DNA from: Thauera sp. 2A1
GTDB lineage: Bacteria > Pseudomonadota > Gammaproteobacteria > Burkholderiales > Rhodocyclaceae
Assembly (NCBI RefSeq): GCF_009469595.2
Contig: NZ_SSXV01000025.1
Span: 16,354-80,353 of the forward strand
DNA length: 64,000 bases
Direction: 5' to 3'
Shown here: in pieces, positions 41,764-50,028 of the stretch
Layout: every line of letters starts with the position of its first letter
How positions within the stretch are numbered: position 1 is the stretch's first letter
The notes under the pieces: model-generated
What the model saw: only the letters and a program-made list of their open reading frames with translations
Database searches by the model: none
Told to the model about the DNA's origin: nothing
Translations under genes and position numbers: made by a program

Positions 41764-43149
41764 ATGCGAATCGGATCGTTTTCGAGGCTCGTCGCAGTGC
41801 CGCTGGTGCTCGTGCTGTCCGCCTGCACGCCGTTCATGCAGTACCGCACCGAGTACGACCTGTGCGTGAATGCGGGCAACGACTTCATGCCGGCCTGCGC
41901 TCCGCACGCCCTGCAGCAGTTGAAGGCTGGCGAGGGGGCCGACTACCTGCTCGGCTTCGTCGAGTTCGACGATCAGGGCCAGTTGTGGGACCGCAAGCAG
42001 ATGCGCGCCGTCGTCGATCGCTTCACCGAGGAGACGGCCGCGCGCGATCTGCTCATGGTGGTGTTCGTGCACGGCTGGAAGCACAGCGCCGCCCCGGGCG
42101 ATCCGAACATCGACACTTTCCGCAAGGTGCTCGGCAAGCTCAGCCTGGACGAGGCGCAGATCGCTCTGCAGTCCGGCAAGCCGGCGCGCCGCGTGGCCGG
42201 CGTGTACCTCGGCTGGCGCGGTGGTTCGGTGAGCGTGCCGTGGGTCGAGAACCTCACGTTCTGGGAGCGCAAGAACACGGCGCAGAAGGTCGGCCATGGC
42301 GGCGTGACCGAGGTGCTGGCCCGGCTGGAGCAGATCAAGCGCGACAAGGACAGCGTCGACGCGGGCCGCAGCGCGACGCGCCTGGTGGTGGTGGGGCACA
42401 GCTTCGGCGGGGCCGTCGTGCACACGGCCCTGTCGCAGCTCCTGGAAGCCCGCTTCGTGCGCACCAGGGGGCCGGACGGGCTGCAGTCCGACGCCGAAGG
42501 CTTCGGCAACCTGGTGGTGCTGATCAACCCTGCGTTCGAGGCCAGCCAGTTCACCCCGCTGAGCGACATGTCCGCGGAGCGCGGCAACTACTTCGGCACC
42601 CAGCTCCCGACCATCGCCATCCTGACCTCCGAGGCGGATTACGCCACGCGCTATGCGTTCCCCGCCGGTCGCCATGTGTCGACCTTCTTCGAGAAGACGC
42701 ACGACATGCAGCGCTGGAACCAGACGCTCCGGGCGACGCAAACCATCAGCCAGGGCGACGCCAACGTGGCGGCGGTGGGCCATTTCGAGCCTTACCGCAC
42801 GCATCGGCTCTATCCGGCCAAGGACGCGCCGCGCGGCGCCACGCCGGCCCTGCCCAGCCGGGAAAGCGTGCGCAACGCACTGGAGGCGGCCAGCGCCTGG
42901 GAGCGTGACGAGCCCGGCAGCAAGATCGCCTTCGCCGACCTCACCCTCGAGCGCACCCCCAACTCGGCCGGACGCAACCCGGAGCTGCTGATCTACGTTT
43001 CCGGGGAGCTCATCCGCGACCATAACGACATCGACGACGAACGCGTCATCGAGTTCGTCAAGGAGCTGGTGCTGATCTCGACCCTGCCGCAGGAGCACAA
43101 GGAGGCGGCGCGCCGGGCACTGCAGATGGCGCCGCCAGCGAAGCAATAG
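41764..43149 (+). CDS. Lipoprotein with alpha/beta-hydrolase domain
   Basis: This 461-residue protein has a lipoprotein signal (lipobox LSAC, C21). The hydrolase core shows VVFVHGWKH (oxyanion loop, 100-107), the nucleophile elbow GHSFGG (S213) and VLINPAFEAS. The acid and His are probably in SEADYATRYAFP and HFEPYRTHR. This fits a DUF900-like/lipase-type serine hydrolase attached to a membrane. A C-terminal segment of about 100 residues is acidic. It is followed after 63 bases by the DUF4062-metzincin gene and may be co-transcribed with it. The substrate is unknown. Confidence 0.75.
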   Translation: MRIGSFSRLVAVPLVLVLSACTPFMQYRTEYDLCVNAGNDFMPACAPHALQQLKAGEGADYLLGFVEFDDQGQLWDRKQMRAVVDRFTEETAARDLLMVVFVHGWKHSAAPGDPNIDTFRKVLGKLSLDEAQIALQSGKPARRVAGVYLGWRGGSVSVPWVENLTFWERKNTAQKVGHGGVTEVLARLEQIKRDKDSVDAGRSATRLVVVGHSFGGAVVHTALSQLLEARFVRTRGPDGLQSDAEGFGNLVVLINPAFEASQFTPLSDMSAERGNYFGTQLPTIAILTSEADYATRYAFPAGRHVSTFFEKTHDMQRWNQTLRATQTISQGDANVAAVGHFEPYRTHRLYPAKDAPRGATPALPSRESVRNALEAASAWERDEPGSKIAFADLTLERTPNSAGRNPELLIYVSGELIRDHNDIDDERVIEFVKELVLISTLPQEHKEAARRALQMAPPAKQ

Positions 43150-43212
43150 CCGCGCCGCTCGCGGGAGCTCGCTGGTTCGAAAGCGTGAGCGAGAACAGGC
43201 AAGGGGAGCGCA

Positions 43213-44397
43213 ATGAGCCTGAAGATCTATGTGTCGTCGACCTTCGAGGATCTGAAGGACTATCGGCGGCGCGTGTACGAGCAGTTGCGCGCCCTGCGCC
43301 ACGACGTCATCGCGATGGAGGACTACGTCGCCGCCGACGAGCGTCCGCTCGACAAATGCCTGCGCGACGTTCGCGACAGCGACGTCTACATCGGCCTGTT
43401 CGCCTGGCGCTACGGCTACGTGCCGCGCGCGGGCAATCCGCAGCGCCGCTCGGTGACCGAGCTGGAGTATCTCGAGGCGAAGAAGCACAGGAAGCCCTGC
43501 CTGATCTTCCTCACCGACAATCGCGCGCCCTGGCCGCCGGACCAGATGGACTCCACCACCGGCGACAACGACGGCGGCAAGAAGATCGCCGCCTTGCGCA
43601 AGACCTTGCGTGACAAGGGGCTGGTGTCGACCTTCGAGACGCCGGAGGCGCTCGCGACCAAGGTCGTCACCGCGCTTTACAGTTGGCAGGCAGAATCCTC
43701 GCTGGCGCAGTCGGCGCGCGCGCACGGCATCGTCGAGGAGGCGCTGTCGGCGGGCGTGCAGGCCGCGGCACGCAAGACCAACACCCTGCTGTGGGTGCCA
43801 GGCTCGCGGCTGCGGGTGCGCTTCATCGGCACCGACACCGGGTTCGCCGCCCGCATCCTGCGTCTCGCCCAGATCTGGAGCGCGTACGCGAACGTCTTCT
43901 TCGTCGCCAGCGACGACGAGGATGCCGAGCTGCGCGTCGCCTTCGACAAGAACGGAGGCTCCTGGTCCTACGAGGGCTCGAATTGCCTGAGCGTGCCCGC
44001 CGGCGAGCCGACGATGAACCTCGGCTGGCTGGAGCCGGCCCTGCCGATCGACGACGTGGAATCCGTGGTGCTGCACGAGTTCGGCCATGTGCTGGGCCTC
44101 GCGCACGAGCACAACAACCCCAGCGGCGACATTCCGTGGGACAGGAAGGAGGTGGAGAAGCTCCTCGGCGGACCGCCCAACCACTGGGACCCGCACACCA
44201 TCGACCAGTACCTCTACAGCACCTGGGAGAAGAACCGCTTTCCGTTCGACAAACCCTTCGATCCGCTGTCGATCATGTCCTACTACTTCCCGAAGGAAGT
44301 GACCGGCGGCAAGCCGATCTTCGGCACCAACACCACCCTGTCTTCGGGCGACAAGGAGTTCATCAGCCGGCTGTATCCGTATGCAGCGGGGGGTTGA
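43213..44397 (+). CDS. DUF4062-metzincin protease fusion protein
   Basis: This 394-residue protein has two parts. Residues 1-155 are a DUF4062 domain: KIYVSSTFEDLKDYR, RDSDVYIGLFAWRYGYVP, SVTELEYLEA, PCLIFL. Residues about 195-392 are an astacin/M12A-like metzincin: ANVFFVASDDEDAELRVAF, HEFGHVLGLAHE (zinc ligands H288, H292, H298; catalytic E289), and the Met-turn SIMSYYF with M355 and Y357. There is no signal peptide, so the protease is probably cytoplasmic, which is odd for this peptidase type. gggagcg precedes the ATG. DUF4062 occurs at the N-terminus of many signalling and defence proteins. Confidence 0.85.
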   Translation: MSLKIYVSSTFEDLKDYRRRVYEQLRALRHDVIAMEDYVAADERPLDKCLRDVRDSDVYIGLFAWRYGYVPRAGNPQRRSVTELEYLEAKKHRKPCLIFLTDNRAPWPPDQMDSTTGDNDGGKKIAALRKTLRDKGLVSTFETPEALATKVVTALYSWQAESSLAQSARAHGIVEEALSAGVQAAARKTNTLLWVPGSRLRVRFIGTDTGFAARILRLAQIWSAYANVFFVASDDEDAELRVAFDKNGGSWSYEGSNCLSVPAGEPTMNLGWLEPALPIDDVESVVLHEFGHVLGLAHEHNNPSGDIPWDRKEVEKLLGGPPNHWDPHTIDQYLYSTWEKNRFPFDKPFDPLSIMSYYFPKEVTGGKPIFGTNTTLSSGDKEFISRLYPYAAGG

Positions 44398-44555
44398 GGT
44401 GCCAGGTGCCCCAGGCGCGATGAGGCGCGAAACGATCGAATGGAAGACCACCGGTGATTGCGCGCATCAGGCGCTTCGAGCCCACGCACTGACCACTTCG
44501 GCGGCAGACACCCCTGCTCGGACTCCACCGCCACCTCCGCCGCAATGGCGCGGCA

Positions 44556-45542
44556 ATGGATGATTGCGAGGATGCCAAGGTGAAGATTCTCGTTGTCGGA
44601 TCCCTCAAGAACGTTCCCAGCCAGCCGGAACTGTGCGCCTGCTTCGTGGCGAGACTGGGCGAGATGATCGTCGAGCGCGGCCACGTGTTGCTCAACGGCT
44701 GCCGCGGGTCGCTGGACAAGGTGATCGCCGAGGCGGCCGACGTGCGGCTCCAGGCGCTGGGCAGGAAGCCTGCAGATCAACTGGTCGGCTATCGCCTGCG
44801 GGATGCCGAGCCGATCCACCGCTGCGGCCGCATCCGCATCTCCGAACTCGGCGACTGGGAGCTCACCCATCCGCGTCTGTCTCCACCGGAGCAGTTCGCC
44901 GAGGCCGACGTCGCCGTCTTCGTCGCCGGCAGCGAAGGCACCTTCATTGCCGCCAACTGGGCGCGCATCGCCGGCATTCCGGTGCTGGGCGTCACCGCCT
45001 TCGGCGGCGCCGGTCGCGAGCTGTATGCATCGGAAAAGGCGCAACTCAGCGAGAAGTTCGGCAGCTCGATCACCCGCGACGAGTTCGACGTGCTCAACCA
45101 GGACGCCACCGACGCCGATGCGCTCGCCGCCGACGTCGTCACGCTGGCCGAGCGCATCGTCATTCCAACCACCGTGTTTCCGGTGCTGCCGTTCTCGATG
45201 GACTTCGAGGACGTGAAGGATTCCTTCCGCGAAAGCTGCCGCGATGCGGGCTTCGAGTTGCGCGGCACGGACGAGGAGGAGACCACCGAGCGCATCATCC
45301 CGCGCATCCTCGAAGGCATCCGCCGTGCCGCCGTCGTTGTCGCCGACGTCACCGAACCGCGACCGAACGTGTACTACGAGATCGGCCTCGCGCAGGGCAT
45401 GCAGAAGGATGTCATCCTGACCGCGAAGGAGGGCACCGTCCTGCCCTTCGACCTGGCCGACATCCCTACGCTGCTGTGGAAGACCCAGCGCGACCTGAAG
45501 GAGAAGCTCACCCGTCGGCTTCGCCTGCTGCGGCCGACCTGA
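44556..45542 (+). CDS. SLOG-like plus TIR/deoxyribosyltransferase-like two-domain protein
   Basis: This 328-residue protein has an N-terminal Rossmann-like domain: KILVVGSLKN, VLLNGCRGSLDKVIAEAA, VAVFVAGSEGTFIAANWA (compare the GGxGT of LOG/SLOG proteins). The C-terminal domain (about 208-325) has FSMDFEDVKDSFRESCRDAGF, VVVADVTEPRPNVYYEIGLAQG and ILTAKEG-LPFDLADIPTLLW, as in TIR-like and nucleoside deoxyribosyltransferase-like folds with conserved Glu (E275). SLOG domains sense or process nucleotide ligands, and TIR-like domains can make them. A GTG at 44580 is an alternative start. It is 158 bases after the metzincin gene. Confidence 0.7.
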   Translation: MDDCEDAKVKILVVGSLKNVPSQPELCACFVARLGEMIVERGHVLLNGCRGSLDKVIAEAADVRLQALGRKPADQLVGYRLRDAEPIHRCGRIRISELGDWELTHPRLSPPEQFAEADVAVFVAGSEGTFIAANWARIAGIPVLGVTAFGGAGRELYASEKAQLSEKFGSSITRDEFDVLNQDATDADALAADVVTLAERIVIPTTVFPVLPFSMDFEDVKDSFRESCRDAGFELRGTDEEETTERIIPRILEGIRRAAVVVADVTEPRPNVYYEIGLAQGMQKDVILTAKEGTVLPFDLADIPTLLWKTQRDLKEKLTRRLRLLRPT

Positions 45543-45602
45543 ACGGCATCGGGTCGAAAGACGCCGCATCCCGATCGATGGCGCCCCCACCGAGGCGCGA
45601 TC

Positions 45603-46049
45603 TCAATCGGGAATCTCCGGTTCCACAAGTCGCGCCAGATGCTCGAGCGACTCCTGCCAGCCGAGATAGCAGAACTCCGGCGGGATCGCCTCGGGAATCC
45701 CCTCCTGCACGATGTTCAGCTCCGCCCCGCAGGCCACGGCGCGCAGGGTGACGGTCGTGATCATCTCGCCGGGCAGGTTCGCATCGTCGAACTTGTCGGT
45801 GTAGCGGATGCGCTCGTCGGGTACGAGCTCCAGATAGTGGCCGCCGAAGGAATGGGCATTGCCCGTGCTGAAATTCCGGAACGCCATCCTGAAGCTGCCA
45901 CCCACCTTCGCATCGAGGTGCTCGACCTTGCAGGTGAAGCCGTTCGGTGGCAGCCATCGGGCGAGGGCCTCCGCATCGACAAAGGCGCGGTAAATTTTTT
46001 CGGGCTTCGCGCGCAGCACGCGGTGCAGGCGGACGGTACCGGTGGGCAT
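45603..46049 (-). CDS. SRPBCC/AHSA1-domain protein
   Basis: This 148-residue protein has the START-like AHSA1 fold: VRLHRVLRAKPEKIYRAFVDAEALARWLPP at the start, GGSFRMAFRNF, GHYLELVPDERIRYTDKF, and the final helix GWQESLEHLARLV. Members bind hydrophobic ligands or act as general stress proteins; no specific ligand can be assigned. The start is set by aaggag 6 bases upstream of 46049. It converges with the SLOG/TIR gene and is divergent from the racemase gene. Confidence 0.88.
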   Translation of the reverse strand: MPTGTVRLHRVLRAKPEKIYRAFVDAEALARWLPPNGFTCKVEHLDAKVGGSFRMAFRNFSTGNAHSFGGHYLELVPDERIRYTDKFDDANLPGEMITTVTLRAVACGAELNIVQEGIPEAIPPEFCYLGWQESLEHLARLVEPEIPD

Positions 46050-46234
46050 GGCTTCTCCTTGCGCTGGGGTTGGGGCAGGGGCTGTCGTCGCCCCTTCCCG
46101 TACCATAGTCGAACGGCCAGGCCAGCGCTGCGCGCAATCCGGGTTTGCTGCCGGAAGGGCCGGCGATGGAAAGCTTGCTTGCGCCATCCTCATGGCATGA
46201 TGTGCCGCCCGTCTCCAGCAGGACCTTCATCTCC

Positions 46235-46945
46235 ATGAAAACGATCGGTCTCCTCGGCGGCATGAGCTGGGAATCCACCGTGCCCTATTACCGCCAGATC
46301 AACGAAGCCGTGAAGGCCCGGCTCGGCGGTCTGCATTCGGCGAAGATCGTGCTGTACAGCGTCGATTTCGCCGAAATCGAGCGCCTGCAGCATCGTGGCG
46401 ACTGGGATGCCGCCGGCACGGTGCTGGCCGACGCGGCGCTGGCATTGGAGAGGGCCGGGGCCGATTTCATCGTGCTGTGCACCAACACCATGCACAAGAT
46501 GGCGCCGGCCATCGAAGCCGCAGTCACGATCCCGCTGCTGCACATCGCCGATCCGACGGCCGTTGCGATCCGTCAATCGGGCCTGCGCCGCGTCGCGCTG
46601 CTCGGCACGCGGTTCACGATGGAACAGGATTTCTACCGGGGGCGCCTGGCCGGGCATCACGGCATCGAGGTGCTCGTCCCGGAGGAGGCCGATCGCGAGC
46701 TCGTGCATCATGTGATCTACGAGGAGTTGTGCCTCGGCCGCACCGAGGACGCCTCGCGTAAAGCTTACCGCGACGTGATGCAGCGCCTGGTCGAGCGCGG
46801 GGCACAAGGCATCATCCTGGGCTGCACGGAGATATCCCTGCTGGTCGGGCCGCAGGACGCGAGCGTTCCCCTGTTCGATACGACCGCAATCCATGCCGCC
46901 GCAGCCGCGGAGGAGGCACTGGGGCAAGATCGGACCATCTCATGA
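46235..46945 (+). CDS. Aspartate/glutamate racemase family protein
   Basis: This 236-residue PLP-independent racemase has two catalytic cysteines: C82 in VLCTNTMHK and C197 in LGCTEIS. The N-terminus is KTIGLLGGMSWESTVPYYR, typical of the YgeA/aspartate racemase branch. These enzymes invert Asp, Glu or broader amino acids through a two-base mechanism. The ATG at 46235 fits the family; an upstream ATG at 46145 would add 30 unrelated residues. Transcribed alone as far as can be seen. Confidence 0.9.
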   Translation: MKTIGLLGGMSWESTVPYYRQINEAVKARLGGLHSAKIVLYSVDFAEIERLQHRGDWDAAGTVLADAALALERAGADFIVLCTNTMHKMAPAIEAAVTIPLLHIADPTAVAIRQSGLRRVALLGTRFTMEQDFYRGRLAGHHGIEVLVPEEADRELVHHVIYEELCLGRTEDASRKAYRDVMQRLVERGAQGIILGCTEISLLVGPQDASVPLFDTTAIHAAAAAEEALGQDRTIS

Positions 46946-46979
46946 GCGACGGCATCCCACGCTCGCGGGCAGTCGGCGA

Positions 46980-47224
46980 ATAACGGCCATCAACTGGATC
47001 GCGGCCAATCCAGAAGCCGGTGACGTCATCCGGGGAAGTGGCGGCTGCCGTAAGGTCCGTTGGACATCTCGGGCCAAGGAAAACGCGGCGGTGCCAGGAT
47101 CATCTACTTCAACGCGAACACCGAAACCATTTGGCTCTTGATCGTGTACAAGAAAGCCAAGTTCGACAATCTCCCTACGTCCTTCTTGGCGGAGTTGAAG
47201 CAAGGAGTCGAAGATGCCCTCTGA
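46980..47224 (+). pseudogene. RelE/HigB-type toxin remnant (truncated and frameshifted)
   Basis: Two adjacent frames together read like the C-terminal two thirds of a RelE/HigB-2 toxin. The first frame gives NWIAANPEAGDVIRGSGGCRKVRW and SRAK; the next frame gives KRGGARIIYFNANTETIWLL and IVYKKAKFDNLP to a stop at 47222-47224. The break lies in the run around 47077-47085, where one added base would rejoin the frames. The N-terminal part of the toxin is also missing. The antitoxin gene that follows overlaps the stop region and is intact. Confidence 0.75.
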
Positions 47225-47495
47225 GATCGAAAAGTTCCAGCAGGATTTGCTTGAGTCCGTCAAGCAAATGAGACGTGGCGAGGCCGCGCGCACCACGCGT
47301 GTTGAGTTGTCCGAAGCAGCCAAGGCTCGCGCAAAGATGGGCTTGTCTCAGCAAGCTTTTGCGGAGCTCCTTGGAGTGTCCTCCAGAACGCTCCAGGAGT
47401 GGGAGCAGGGTCGTCGCTCGCCCACAGGTGCTGCCAAGACGCTGCTCCGTGTTGCCGTTGCTCACCCCGAGGTCGTGCAGGAATTGCGCAATTAA
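47214..47495 (+). CDS. XRE-family antitoxin (HigA/NadS type), partner broken
   Basis: This 93-residue protein has a charged N-terminal helix (EIEKFQQDLLESVKQMRRGEAART) and a helix-turn-helix AKMGLSQQAFAELLGVSSRTLQEWEQGRRSPTGAAKTLL. This is the usual antitoxin downstream of RelE/HigB-2 toxins. It overlaps the broken toxin end by 11 bases and has caaggagtcgaag as ribosome site. It may persist as a solitary repressor. Confidence 0.85.
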   Translation: MPSEIEKFQQDLLESVKQMRRGEAARTTRVELSEAAKARAKMGLSQQAFAELLGVSSRTLQEWEQGRRSPTGAAKTLLRVAVAHPEVVQELRN

Positions 47496-47893
47496 ATCAA
47501 TGCACGTCGGATGGTTTCCAAGGTCCACACGGGCGTCGGCTTGAAGACCTGCATGCTGCCATCGCGCTTGAGAATGTCATCAGGCGACGCGGGGTCGATA
47601 GCAGCGCTCATCCTCCTGAATGGCATGAAGCGTCCGTGTCTCGCTTGCTTCAGCGAAGGCTCGGCCTGCCGCCGCCCCTTCCTTCTGGGGGCCACGGATG
47701 GCCGTTCGGTCCGGAATGGCCTCCGTCAGTGGCGCAGCGGAGTGGCAAATCCGCTCAGTTGCCGGAATTCGGGCCGCTTGCTGCAATACCCATCACGAGC
47801 GTGGAGGCCTGACCGTGGGGATCGGGTCTGACGGCAGGCGGCCGTGCGGCATATGTGATAATCGACCGACAGATTTCCTCGAATCAGGCTCGA
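47496..47893. other. Intergenic region before DUF1631 gene
   Basis: No gene with recognisable features is seen in this 398-base stretch. A 67-codon minus-strand frame (47492-47695) has no family motif or ribosome site; it could be a fragment of a lost gene since the sequence follows a decayed toxin. The end contains TATGTGATAAT (47850-47860), a plausible -10 element for the next gene. Confidence 0.4.
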
Positions 47894-49999
47894 ATGACAG
47901 ACCAGGACGAAGCTACGCTCGGCAGGATCGTCGCGGCTTGTCGTGAGCTGATGGAAACCGACTTGTGCGAGTTGTTCGAGGAGTTGGGGCCCCTGCTGAC
48001 GCGGATGGCGATTGCGCGTGCCGAAACCGGTCGCGACCGCCGCGAGCGGGTCGCCGCTGTCTCGCTCAAACTTGCACTGCCTTCCGTTTGGGAGAAGGTG
48101 ACCCCTTCTCTCAGGGACAAGCTCAGGAAGCGCGAGACGGATGCGGCCAGGTCGGGCTACGCTGCGGCCGAACAGTCGAACATCCGGCTTCTGAGCCGCG
48201 AGGAAGAGTCGGTTCGTTTCGCCATGCGCGAGGTGCTCGAGCGCATTGCCCTGGCCTGTCGCGACGAAACGAAGGCGCTCGAGCGGCGGATCAATTACCT
48301 CGTCTTGCGCCAGGCCATGAGACCGGGCGACTCGACTTTCAAGCTTTCGGCGCTCTGGCCATGCATCGAGGCCACCTGTGCCGAGTTCGTCCGCGACACG
48401 GACGCGCTCATCCTGTTGCTGCAACTGGTCGGCGAGCAGATGGCCGCCGAGATGCCGCAGCTCTATCGGGTGGTCAATGAGGCGATGATCGAGGCCGATG
48501 TCCTGCCTCGGCTCAAGCGCAGCTACCGGGACGTGATTCCTGCCGACGCGCAGGAGGTTGCCGAGGAGTCCGCCCGGGTGGCAGAAGCCCTCGATCGTTT
48601 GGTGAAGGAACGGACCGCGGATTCCGACAGCAAACAGATGCCCGCTTCCACAGGGGTCAGCAACGAGCTGTTCAAGTCGCTGACGACGCTGCAGGCGGCG
48701 CCTCCGCCGGTACGCCCGGGCAAGCACATCAACGTGGTCCGCATGGTGCGCGACAGCGATGCGGCTCGCAACATGAAGCCGCTCGAGGCATTGACGCTCG
48801 ACATCGTCGCCAAGTTGTTCGACCTGATCTTCAGCGATCCCAACGTTGCCAATGACATCAAGGCGCTGGTGGCCCGGTTGCAGACCACGGTGCTGCGGGC
48901 CGCGATGCTGAACCCGCGCTTCTTCGCCGATCGAAGCCACCCGGCACGGCGCTTTCTCGACAGCCTCTCGGTCGTCGCGGTGCGCTGGGGCAGGGTGGTG
49001 AATGTGGAGGATCCGTTCTACCGGAAGCTCGCCGAACTGGTCGACAAGGTGCAGACGACCTACGACGGAGACATGGGCGTGTTCGATGCGGCCAATGCCG
49101 AACTGGACGCCTTTCTCTCGGAGCGCGAGGAACTCGAGGAGCAGCAGAACCGCGCGCTGACCGACGCATTGCGTGCCCGCGAGGAGGAGATGCGCGCGAA
49201 GCGTGATGCGCAGGTGCGCTCGCAGAAGCAGGCGGATGCCTGCATTGTCCGCGTGCTGGAACGGGCGGTGCCGATCGAGATCGAGGAATTCCTGCGCAGC
49301 TACTGGCGCGACGTCGTGCAGAACCGCATTGCGCAGTCCGGCGAGGACAGCCCTGCGACGGCCGAGGCGCTGCAGGTTGCCACCGATCTGCAGCGATCCG
49401 TCCTGCCAAAACACGCGTCGGCCGAGCAGCAACTGCAGGCCGCCTCGCTGCCAGCGCTGTTGAACAGGATCAACGCCGGTTTCGATGAGATCGGTGCGGC
49501 ACCCACCGAGCGCAAGGCCTTCCTGGATCGGCTGATCGAGCTTCAGCTTGCCGCGCTGCGAGCGAAAAAGCACCTTGCCGCAAAAGCGGTGGAAATTGCG
49601 AGGTTGCGCCGGCGCGGCGGCGGACCGACCCTACAGGTGAGCCATGCGACAGACAGCGGGGTTCGCCTTCAGGACATCTCGCTGCCGGATGGCCGGGAAC
49701 TCGGCGAGGACGACACGCCGGACCGTTCCGACCTGCGCCGGGTGCGTCAGTTGGTGCGGGGCGACTGGCTGGACTTCATGACGGCAGGGCAGACCCGCCG
49801 CGAGCGCCTGACCTGGATCAACCGGAGTCGCACGCTCTTCCTGTTCACCAATAGCGCATCCGACTGCGCCATCTCGATCACGCCGGAAGCGCTCGCCGTG
49901 CGACTGAAGAACGGAACGGCGCAAGTGGTCAAGCCGGACCGGCCGATCTTCGAACGTGCCATCCACGGCGCCATCAAGGCGCTGGACCATCGCGTCTGA
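47894..49999 (+). CDS. DUF1631 family protein
   Basis: This 701-residue cytosolic protein of the DUF1631 family is common in beta- and gammaproteobacteria, with no established function. It is largely helical and highly charged, with a conserved region around PLEALTLDIVAKLFDLIFSDPNVANDIKALVARLQ and HPARRFLDSL, and a coiled-coil-like acidic/basic stretch (EREELEEQQNRALTDALRAREEEMR). A C-terminal beta domain GDWLDFMTAGQTRRERLTWINRS resembles a PilZ-like fold. ATG 47894 is chosen; an upstream GTG at 47855 would overlap the promoter. Confidence 0.85.
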   Translation: MTDQDEATLGRIVAACRELMETDLCELFEELGPLLTRMAIARAETGRDRRERVAAVSLKLALPSVWEKVTPSLRDKLRKRETDAARSGYAAAEQSNIRLLSREEESVRFAMREVLERIALACRDETKALERRINYLVLRQAMRPGDSTFKLSALWPCIEATCAEFVRDTDALILLLQLVGEQMAAEMPQLYRVVNEAMIEADVLPRLKRSYRDVIPADAQEVAEESARVAEALDRLVKERTADSDSKQMPASTGVSNELFKSLTTLQAAPPPVRPGKHINVVRMVRDSDAARNMKPLEALTLDIVAKLFDLIFSDPNVANDIKALVARLQTTVLRAAMLNPRFFADRSHPARRFLDSLSVVAVRWGRVVNVEDPFYRKLAELVDKVQTTYDGDMGVFDAANAELDAFLSEREELEEQQNRALTDALRAREEEMRAKRDAQVRSQKQADACIVRVLERAVPIEIEEFLRSYWRDVVQNRIAQSGEDSPATAEALQVATDLQRSVLPKHASAEQQLQAASLPALLNRINAGFDEIGAAPTERKAFLDRLIELQLAALRAKKHLAAKAVEIARLRRRGGGPTLQVSHATDSGVRLQDISLPDGRELGEDDTPDRSDLRRVRQLVRGDWLDFMTAGQTRRERLTWINRSRTLFLFTNSASDCAISITPEALAVRLKNGTAQVVKPDRPIFERAIHGAIKALDHRV

Positions 50000-50028
50000 A
50001 ACCATTGCGCCAGCAGACGCGCTGGCGC

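Noticed and set aside
41671..44451. Long minus-strand open frame (over 900 codons)
   Set aside because: Antisense shadow of the lipoprotein hydrolase and DUF4062-metzincin genes; no family motifs or ribosome site.
47492..47695. Minus-strand 67-codon frame after the XRE antitoxin
   Set aside because: No ribosome site or recognised motif; could be a relic, but cannot be supported as a gene.
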